Source: an uncultured Clostridia bacterium (GTDB lineage: Bacteria; Bacillota; Clostridia; Oscillospirales; Ruminococcaceae). Taken from it: a DNA stretch of 12,213 nt. The DNA is taken from the NCBI GenBank assembly GCA_947175655.1, contig CAMWNQ010000044.1:1-12213 (forward strand), written 5' to 3'. Within the stretch, counting starts at the first letter, position 1; every line of letters begins with the position of its first letter. Below the pieces are notes generated by a model. The model was not told the DNA's origin, made no database searches, and saw nothing but the letters and a program-made list of their open reading frames with translations. This document shows positions 6,125 to 12,213 of this stretch, one piece after another. The translations under genes were made by a program, and so were the position numbers.

Positions 6125-8560
6125 ATGAAAAAATTTAATTATTTTATGTCTGCCGTTATTCTTTCGGCATATGTTATTATGCCGTCAGCTACAACATATA
6201 TTGTATACGGTGAAACCGGAACATTATCTGAAAATTTAGTTGATTCTGGAATAAATTATACTGAATCTACAGAAACAATAAACAATCCGTCAGCAGGTTA
6301 TACAAGTACACTTTGGTATACATGCAAACCAAACAATACACCGGTTCAGAATCCTACAGGCAATCTTGTGCTTATGTTTGTTGATATAGGAGCATTTTCA
6401 AGTGGAGTAAATGGCATTACTGATGATGCCGGAAATTATACAGAGGGAACAGACTATGACCTTGATGAAACATTTTTTACAAATTTCAGAAAAACTCTTG
6501 AAAATTGCCGTAAAAATGGCTGCACTGTTGCATTAAGATTCAGATATGATGCAAAAGGAAAGCTTAATCCTGAACCTTCTACATATGATAAAATGGTAAG
6601 TCACATTGAACAGATACGTGCAGACGGTTTTCTTGAAGACTATAAGGATATAATAGCTTTTGTTGAATCCGGATTTGTAGGTTCGTGGGGCGAACATTGG
6701 GGCGGTAAATACTGTTCATTTGAAGACAAAGCCAGACTTCTTGATATTATGCTTGATGTAGTGCCCAAGGAAATACCAGTAACAGTAAGAACTCCAAAAA
6801 CTTTTACAACTTGGGCAGGAATAGAACAGAGTGAGCTTAAAGACTATGTTTCAGAAGAAGGCAGTGATGCTTCAAGGGTAGGTCTTTATGATGACGGATA
6901 TATGGGTTCTGATTCTGATTTAGGAACATATGTCAACAGAGAAGGCGATACAACATGGCTCGGCAGACAGACAGTAAATACGTATTTTGGCGGAGAATTT
7001 TCGGGAAATATTGATTTTGCAAAGAAATATGATACATATCTTCCTGAAAATGCAATACCTGAAATGTATAAAACTCATCTCAGCTATATAAATTCAAATA
7101 TATTCAAACTATATCAGGATTATATTTTCAGTGAAGCATATGACGTTGAGAATGTTGACAATACAGCATATTATGGAGAAACAGTATTCAAATTTATGCG
7201 TGACCATATAGGATACAGATTTGTTGTAAGGGATTCTGATTTGAGTTCTGATGTGGAACAGGGAGGAATTTTAAAACTCAAAACAAGTATTGAAAATACA
7301 GGATTTGCCAATCCGATTATGAAGCAGAAAGCAGAAATCATTCTTGAAAAGGACGGAAATTATATAAAAACTCCTGTTGATTTAAATACAAAAAAATGGT
7401 ATTCTTGTACTACCAATTCGCCTGAACTTGACATTAAACTTCCAGGAGGAATTGAAACTGGAAAATGGAATGTTTATCTGAAATTGTCAACAGGTAATAA
7501 TGAAATTGATGAAATGCATCTGCGTTCAGTAAAGTTTGCAAATGAAAATATATGGAATCAGTCACTCGGAGCTAATTATATGGGAAGTTTTTCAGTAACT
7601 GAATCCAAAGATTCTTCCAAACTTTCAGACAGTTCTTTCTATCAGGCTAATTCTGAAAATGCAGAGTATTCCAATGGTGATGTATACACTATAAATGGTA
7701 TTACAATTGCTGATGGTTATTTAACAAGTGATTTTGAATATACAGAAGATATGAAATGCAATGAAACAAACGGAAACAGTCTTTATGTAACAAACGATGG
7801 CAATTATCTTTATGTTTTAGCTAAAATTTATCAGAATGCAAAATCGCCAGTATATAATATATCAATACAGCATAAAGATGGTGAGCGTTACTGGCTTTAC
7901 TATCAGAATAATGGATTTACATACTTCAATCACGGAACTCCGGAAGGCTGTATACAAAAGCACAGTGAAAACGTAGTAGAATTTAAAATACCATTCGGTG
8001 AAGTAATGGGACTTGGTGCTGGTACAGAACTTTCAAATATTCGTATATTTGTTCAAGATGAAGCTGATTCATGGAAAAACTTAGGGGAAGTAAATTCAGG
8101 TGAATATACAATAAAAGAAAATTTTAATATATATTCAGCAAAGAAGACTGTAAATGCAGTTGAAAATACTGAACTTAAACTTCATGTAGATACAACAGCA
8201 TCAGATTTATCATATCAGTGGCTTTTCAATGGAAATGAAATTAAAGGTGAAAATAATTCTGAGCTTATTATTAAGAATGTATCATATAACAATAAGGGTA
8301 TATATTCAGTAAAAATAACATCAGCTTCCGGAGCAGAAAAAATTCAGGATATATGTGAAATAGCAAGCGTTATACCTGAGAGTGTAAAAGGCGATATAAA
8401 TTCAGACGGGAAAGTTAATATATCTGATGCTGTTATTCTTCAGAAATATCTTCTTTGCACTGCTGATTTATCGGAAAGTCAGTATAAAACTGCTGATATG
8501 GACGACAGCGGTTATGTAAATGCCTTTGATTTATGTATTTTAAGAGGAAAGATTTCCTAA
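6125..8560 (+). CDS. Secreted DUF4874/DUF4832 protein with type I dockerin
   Basis: This 811-residue protein has an N-terminal signal peptide (about 1-29). Residues about 50-475 match the DUF4874 plus DUF4832 architecture, a TIM-barrel-like glycosidase-related region. It has INNPSAGYTSTLWYT (52-66), the glutamate-containing FVESGFVGSWGEHWGG (179-194) and GYRFVVRDSDLS (363-374) followed by a beta sandwich. Glu181 and Glu190 are possible active-site acids. Residues about 510-668 look like a DOMON/CBM9-like sandwich and 670-746 like an Ig domain (YQWLFNG, GIYSVKI). The end is a type I dockerin with two calcium loops: D757-N759-D761-G762-D768 and D791-D793-S795-G796-D802. It should dock onto a cellulosomal cohesin. 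ATG 6125 is chosen because AAGGAG (6112-6117) lies 7 nt upstream; a 44-residue upstream extension from TTG 5993 lacks an SD and would bury the signal peptide. Catalytic activity is not established. Confidence 0.88.
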   Translation: MKKFNYFMSAVILSAYVIMPSATTYIVYGETGTLSENLVDSGINYTESTETINNPSAGYTSTLWYTCKPNNTPVQNPTGNLVLMFVDIGAFSSGVNGITDDAGNYTEGTDYDLDETFFTNFRKTLENCRKNGCTVALRFRYDAKGKLNPEPSTYDKMVSHIEQIRADGFLEDYKDIIAFVESGFVGSWGEHWGGKYCSFEDKARLLDIMLDVVPKEIPVTVRTPKTFTTWAGIEQSELKDYVSEEGSDASRVGLYDDGYMGSDSDLGTYVNREGDTTWLGRQTVNTYFGGEFSGNIDFAKKYDTYLPENAIPEMYKTHLSYINSNIFKLYQDYIFSEAYDVENVDNTAYYGETVFKFMRDHIGYRFVVRDSDLSSDVEQGGILKLKTSIENTGFANPIMKQKAEIILEKDGNYIKTPVDLNTKKWYSCTTNSPELDIKLPGGIETGKWNVYLKLSTGNNEIDEMHLRSVKFANENIWNQSLGANYMGSFSVTESKDSSKLSDSSFYQANSENAEYSNGDVYTINGITIADGYLTSDFEYTEDMKCNETNGNSLYVTNDGNYLYVLAKIYQNAKSPVYNISIQHKDGERYWLYYQNNGFTYFNHGTPEGCIQKHSENVVEFKIPFGEVMGLGAGTELSNIRIFVQDEADSWKNLGEVNSGEYTIKENFNIYSAKKTVNAVENTELKLHVDTTASDLSYQWLFNGNEIKGENNSELIIKNVSYNNKGIYSVKITSASGAEKIQDICEIASVIPESVKGDINSDGKVNISDAVILQKYLLCTADLSESQYKTADMDDSGYVNAFDLCILRGKIS

Positions 8561-8568
8561 AGTTTATT

Positions 8569-8622
8569 AAAAAGACAACCCCAAAAAATTATAAAAAATT
8601 TCTAAAATTTTTCGTCTTTTTT
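8569..8622 (+). terminator. AT-rich terminator after dockerin gene
   Basis: AAAAAGAC (8569-8576) is complementary to GTCTTTTTT (8614-8622), and an inner A/T hairpin (AAAAATTT CTA AAATTTTT, about 8594-8612) can close the loop. The structure ends in six T. It is weaker than a GC-rich terminator and lies just after the dockerin stop at 8560. Its 5' arm overlaps a segment that can instead pair with the next gene's ribosome binding site. Confidence 0.55.
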
Positions 8623-8648
8623 GCCCTTTAAAATCACTATATTATAGA
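8621..8648 (+). promoter_or_regulatory. Weak candidate promoter for solute-binding lipoprotein
   Basis: TTGCCC (8621-8626) and TATAGA (8643-8648) are separated by 16 nt, and the AT-rich CTATATTATAG (8637-8647) offers alternative -10 registers. It lies directly after the terminator T run and 26 nt before the start codon. It is less certain than the consensus promoter at 5871, but a start here would give a short leader that lacks the upstream anti-SD strand. Confidence 0.35.
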
Positions 8649-8673
8649 ATTAATTTTTAAGGGGTTGTTTTAT

Positions 8674-10929
8674 ATGAAAAAAGTAATTTCATTTTTATTA
8701 TCATTTGCTGTATTAATTTCATCTTGTTCATGCGGTCAGAATAATAATTCAAGTAATTCTGATTCTTCAAATATTGAAAACGTGATGCAGATTACTCAGA
8801 CAATCTACAAAGAAGAAGTATTAGTTACTCCTGATGATTGTCAAATGGTTCAGAAAATTTATTATATCCCTGAATCAGAAAAATATTATATTATTTTCAG
8901 AAGTACTCAGGGAGAAATAAAAATTTCTGTATTGAATTCAAACTTTGAAACTGAAAACAATATCAGTCTTGGAAAACCTGAACAGAATTCACAAAGTTAT
9001 TATTATGCAAATCCTGACGGAACAATAACAGAATTTTTATATACTATTGACTATGATTATCCTGAAAATGGTCAATATGATGAAGAAGACTTTCTACAGA
9101 ATGCCAAAATCTCTTTCAAGATGAAGAAATATGATGTTGCTGGAAATATTATTTTTGAAAAGGATATGCCGGATATGAATCAGTGTTATAATATAAATGT
9201 ATCCCGTTTTTCTGGAGTTGTTTCTGACGGAGACGGATATATTTTAAATATCCATACTGGTCTTGTAAAGATAGATTTTGACGGTAATGTCCTTAATTCC
9301 ACTTATGATGATAAACATGATTTTTTAGGTATTGACAGTAACGGAAAAATTCTCTGTGCCAGTATTGATTCAATTTCATATCTTGATGAGAATAAACTTG
9401 CACCATATTCCCAAAGCATACCAACGGACAAGTATCTTTATATAAACAATAATCCGGAAGCCGGAAGAAACGGTTATAAAATATATCTCCAGATGAATGA
9501 GGGATATTTTGGGCTGACTGATGATAATAAATTTGTAAAGATACTTGATTACAATACGTCAAATATAGTAAGTTCAGAAGTAATTGATGTTGTAGCCGGT
9601 TCAAAAGGTAAATTCCTGATGTATAGCATTAGCAATGATGGTTCTGAATATATTTCAAAGCTTACTGTCAGACCTGATGATTATGTCGAAAATAAAAAAA
9701 CAGTAGTTCTTGGTATTGAAGATTCGTCAAATGACGCTATAAATCAGATTATATCAAGATTTAACAAGCAGAGTGATGATTATAAAATAGAATGCAAATC
9801 TTATGGCGGTGATTATGATAAATTCAATAAAGACCTGATTTCTGGTGAATCACCTGATTTATTTATGTACAGACAAACTTCAAGTATGTATCGTTATGCT
9901 AATAATGGAGTTTTTGACGATATGTATGAATATATAGAAAATTACAATTCAGAAAACGGATTTAAAAAAGATGATATTCTGGATAATGTTATAGATGCTC
10001 TTGAATATAAAGGCGGTCTTTATGGAATTTGCTCAAGTTTCAAAATTGACAGCTTATTTGCAAACAGTGATGTAATAGGAAAAGAATATACTAACTGGAG
10101 CTACCAGGATATGTATGATATTACAGAAAATATGCCAAATAATATGGTATTATCAAATTCAATAGCTTTTAATACAAGACTTGATGTATTTAATTTTCTG
10201 GGAGCGTATTATTCTACAAACTGGATTGACTATGTAAATGCAAAATGTGATTTTACATCCGAAAAATTTCTAAAATTTCTTGAATTCTGCCATGATGTTC
10301 AGTTACAGCCAGAACTTGACTATGCATCAATGACATCAGAAGAGGTTCAAATGGTAAACCAGCAAAATTACAATATGTTAAAAAATAAAGAAGCGTTATT
10401 TGGTTTTGATTACATGAATAGTATTAAGGATGTTTATTCACGTATTGAGCAAAATTTTTTACCAGATAATAATGTGACTTTATTAGGATTACCAAGTGAT
10501 AATAATTCCGGATATATTTCACCTAGTGGAAATATGTATTCTATCATAAATAACGGGGACTGTAAAGAAGGAGCTTGGGCATTTATAAATTATATTATGA
10601 GTGAACCATATCAGGACAAAGTAGCCGGTGACTGGGGACTTTTGGTTACACGCAAGGATTCTTTTGAAAAAGGTATAAAAAGATGTATAAGTCTTCCGGA
10701 GTTTGATGGATATATACACAGATACAGTATTTGTGATGCAAGCAATGAATTTGTTGAATATTTTTTTGATTATGTGGGTCAATGTAATAATCTGGTTTAT
10801 CAGAATGGATATATAACGTATATAATGGATGAAGAATTTAATGAATTTATAAATAATAATATATCAGCAGAAGAATGTGCTGAAAGAATCCAAAGCAGAG
10901 TATCAATTTATTTAAGTGAACAATATTGA
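8674..10929 (+). CDS. Extracellular solute-binding lipoprotein with large N-terminal beta domain
   Basis: This 751-residue lipoprotein has a signal with Cys18 or Cys20 as the lipidated residue (LISSCSC) and a Ser/Asn linker to about residue 36. The C-terminal part (about 342-680) resembles family 1 ABC solute-binding proteins for sugars. It has KKTVVLGIED (341-350), INQIISRFNKQSDDYKIE (356-373), SGESPDLFMYR (390-400), ALEYKGGLYGICSS (442-455) and KEGAWAFINYIMSEPYQDKV (631-650). Residues about 45-335 form a separate beta-rich region with repeated strands such as KISVLNSNFE, MKKYDVAGNII and LVKIDFDGNVL, suggestive of a beta propeller. Typical sugar-binding proteins are 400-550 residues, so this is a two-part protein. 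No permease or ATPase gene is adjacent. The GH5 gene 37 nt downstream suggests a beta-glucan oligosaccharide ligand. ATG 8674 has AAGGGG (8659-8664) 9 nt upstream; a TTG at 8665 is inside the SD region. Confidence 0.82.
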   Translation: MKKVISFLLSFAVLISSCSCGQNNNSSNSDSSNIENVMQITQTIYKEEVLVTPDDCQMVQKIYYIPESEKYYIIFRSTQGEIKISVLNSNFETENNISLGKPEQNSQSYYYANPDGTITEFLYTIDYDYPENGQYDEEDFLQNAKISFKMKKYDVAGNIIFEKDMPDMNQCYNINVSRFSGVVSDGDGYILNIHTGLVKIDFDGNVLNSTYDDKHDFLGIDSNGKILCASIDSISYLDENKLAPYSQSIPTDKYLYINNNPEAGRNGYKIYLQMNEGYFGLTDDNKFVKILDYNTSNIVSSEVIDVVAGSKGKFLMYSISNDGSEYISKLTVRPDDYVENKKTVVLGIEDSSNDAINQIISRFNKQSDDYKIECKSYGGDYDKFNKDLISGESPDLFMYRQTSSMYRYANNGVFDDMYEYIENYNSENGFKKDDILDNVIDALEYKGGLYGICSSFKIDSLFANSDVIGKEYTNWSYQDMYDITENMPNNMVLSNSIAFNTRLDVFNFLGAYYSTNWIDYVNAKCDFTSEKFLKFLEFCHDVQLQPELDYASMTSEEVQMVNQQNYNMLKNKEALFGFDYMNSIKDVYSRIEQNFLPDNNVTLLGLPSDNNSGYISPSGNMYSIINNGDCKEGAWAFINYIMSEPYQDKVAGDWGLLVTRKDSFEKGIKRCISLPEFDGYIHRYSICDASNEFVEYFFDYVGQCNNLVYQNGYITYIMDEEFNEFINNNISAEECAERIQSRVSIYLSEQY

Positions 10930-10966
10930 AATGATTGTAAATTCATTTTGAAAGGAGGTTTTATAT

Positions 10967-12001
10967 ATGAAAAAACTTATAGGATATCAGAAAGGTATTA
11001 ATTTAGGCGGCTGGCTTTCACAGGGCATTTATACTGATGAACATATTGAAAGCTTTATTACTGAAAAGGACATTGAAAAAATTGCATCTTGGGGAGCTGA
11101 CCATGTAAGACTTCCTATAGATTTTGAAGTAGTTGAAAATGACAATGGAACTGTTAACGAAAAAGGATATAAATATATTGATAATTGTATTGAATGGTGC
11201 AGAAAAAATAAACTAAATATAGTTCTTGATGTACATAAGACATATGGATATATTTTTGATGACCCCAGATATTCAGCAGATTTTTTTAATAACAATGAAT
11301 TACAGAAAAGGTTTATAGCTCTATGGGATAAGCTTGCAGAAAGATATGCAAAGGATTCAGATATTATCATGTTTGAAATGCTCAATGAGATAACAGGTAG
11401 AGATATAATAGAAAAGTGGAATGAACTTGCCGAAATCTGTGTTAAGACTATAAGAAAATATGCTCCGGAAGTAAAAATCCTTTATGGTGGAACTGACAAT
11501 AATGCTGTAACTGCTGTTAAACTGCTCTCAGCACCTTTTGATAAAAACATAGTTTATAATTTCCATTGCTATGAACCTTTAATATTTACTCATCAGAATG
11601 CTTATTGGGTTGATGGTATGCCGAATAATTTTCATATAGAATATCCATGTAGTCTTAATGAATATCTTGAAAAATCAAAAGATATTCCTGATGCTATGAA
11701 AGGTGTTTTCTCAGATGAAAACACAGATTTATCTTTAACAGGTTCAGAATTCTTTGAATCCATTTTCAAGGAAGCAATTGAAATTGCTGAAAAATATGAT
11801 GTATGTCTATACTGTGGAGAATATGGAGTCATAAATCAGGCTTATGGTGATGATATGGTAAGATGGTTAACTGATATAAATAAGGCTTTTGATAAATTCG
11901 GTATAGGTAGAGCTATATGGACTTATAAACAGAAAGATTTTGGAATTTCAGATGAAGAGCGAATCAGTCATCTTGATGAGATTTTAAATAGTGTTTTCTA
12001 A
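10967..12001 (+). CDS. Cytoplasmic GH5 family glycoside hydrolase (beta-glucanase-like)
   Basis: This 344-residue protein is a single GH5 (clan A) TIM barrel, starting with KGINLGGWLS (9-18). The eight residues conserved in GH5 are visible: Arg48 (VRLP), His90 (LDVHK), Asn140-Glu141 (MLNEIT, acid/base), His200 and Tyr202 (FHCYEP), Glu285 (YCGEYG, nucleophile) and Trp318 (IWTYK). It therefore should be active. There is no signal peptide or anchor, so it probably acts in the cytoplasm on imported oligosaccharides such as beta-glucan or cello-oligosaccharides. The opening resembles exo-beta-1,3-glucanases, but the subfamily cannot be fixed. A very strong SD (AAAGGAGG, 10951-10958) lies 8 nt before ATG. 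The gene begins 37 nt after the solute-binding lipoprotein stop with no terminator between, so the two are probably co-transcribed. Confidence 0.93.
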   Translation: MKKLIGYQKGINLGGWLSQGIYTDEHIESFITEKDIEKIASWGADHVRLPIDFEVVENDNGTVNEKGYKYIDNCIEWCRKNKLNIVLDVHKTYGYIFDDPRYSADFFNNNELQKRFIALWDKLAERYAKDSDIIMFEMLNEITGRDIIEKWNELAEICVKTIRKYAPEVKILYGGTDNNAVTAVKLLSAPFDKNIVYNFHCYEPLIFTHQNAYWVDGMPNNFHIEYPCSLNEYLEKSKDIPDAMKGVFSDENTDLSLTGSEFFESIFKEAIEIAEKYDVCLYCGEYGVINQAYGDDMVRWLTDINKAFDKFGIGRAIWTYKQKDFGISDEERISHLDEILNSVF

Positions 12002-12083
12002 AAAAGTAAAATATCCTGATTATGATAATATATCAGACTAATATAATAAATGCAATAAAATATATATCAAGGAGTTGTTTGTT

Positions 12084-12213
12084 ATGCCGGATAAAAAAGA
12101 TAAATTGATTTATTTAAGCCGTCAGTTTTCTAATATGTTTGGCATTCCGGTCAGGATTTATGAAGATAATGAAAAAATATATTTTTACTCCAATGTTAAT
12201 ATAGATTCTGACC
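12084..12213 (+). CDS. N-terminal fragment, probable AraC-family regulator (cut by window edge)
   Basis: The first 43 codons of a gene run off the right edge. ATG 12084 is preceded by AAGGAG (12069-12074) at 9 nt. The protein opens MPDKKDKLIYLSRQFSNMFG and continues with IPVRIYEDNEKIYFYSNVN. There is no signal peptide, so it is cytoplasmic. This opening resembles the sensor end of AraC-type regulators found beside glycosidase genes in Ruminococcus-like bacteria; the DNA-binding part would lie beyond the window, so this is a tentative call. Between the GH5 stop and this gene (12002-12083) there is a TATAAT at 12042-12047 without a good -35, and only a weak CTGAT/ATCAG hairpin. Confidence 0.5.
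   Translation, partial: MPDKKDKLIYLSRQFSNMFGIPVRIYEDNEKIYFYSNVNIDSD

Noticed and set aside
12002..12083. Terminator after the GH5 gene
   Set aside because: Only a weak CTGAT/ATCAG pairing with no T run is present, so read-through into the next gene cannot be excluded.

Overview
The window is AT-rich (roughly 30-35% GC by eye). It carries lipoprotein signals, strong AGGAGG-type ribosome binding sites, a type I dockerin and a GH5 glucanase. Together these suggest an anaerobic, fibre-degrading, Gram-positive gut bacterium of the Ruminococcus/Oscillospiraceae kind. No rRNA, tRNA, CRISPR array or intact mobile element is visible.

Left part (about 50-5866): a tetrapyrrole or corrinoid uptake locus. 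A cobalamin riboswitch (about 51-240) leads a five-gene set. The first gene encodes a lipoprotein-anchored CbiK-type cobaltochelatase (466-1506). The second encodes a lipoprotein with two diverged copies of a beta-rich domain (1669-2565). The last three encode a BtuF/FecB-like binding lipoprotein (2562-3716), a BtuC/FecCD permease (3750-4760) and a BtuD/FecE-like ATPase with an extra domain of about 110 residues at its C-terminus (4766-5866). A terminator-like hairpin sits between the first two genes, so expression may be stepped. All three predicted outer-face proteins are lipoproteins. The chelatase is on the outside, where the normal CbiK substrate is not made, and this is the most unusual point in the window.

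Middle (5867-8622): a consensus promoter (TTGACA-17-TATAAT) drives a leader of about 220 nt with competing helices. That leader may also hold a relic of a transposon gene tail. It precedes a secreted 811-residue protein. The protein has a TIM-barrel-like DUF4874/DUF4832 region, a beta-sandwich-like region, an Ig-like domain and a C-terminal type I dockerin, so it is a probable cellulosome component of unknown enzymatic specificity. An AT-rich terminator follows.

Right part (8623-12213): a 751-residue solute-binding lipoprotein with a large beta-rich N-terminal region and no permease genes beside it. It is followed 37 nt later by a cytoplasmic GH5 glycosidase. The start of another gene, probably an AraC-type regulator, runs off the right edge. 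A likely reading is that the dockerin protein acts outside the cell, the lipoprotein binds released oligosaccharides and the GH5 enzyme cuts them inside. That link is inferred from gene order only.
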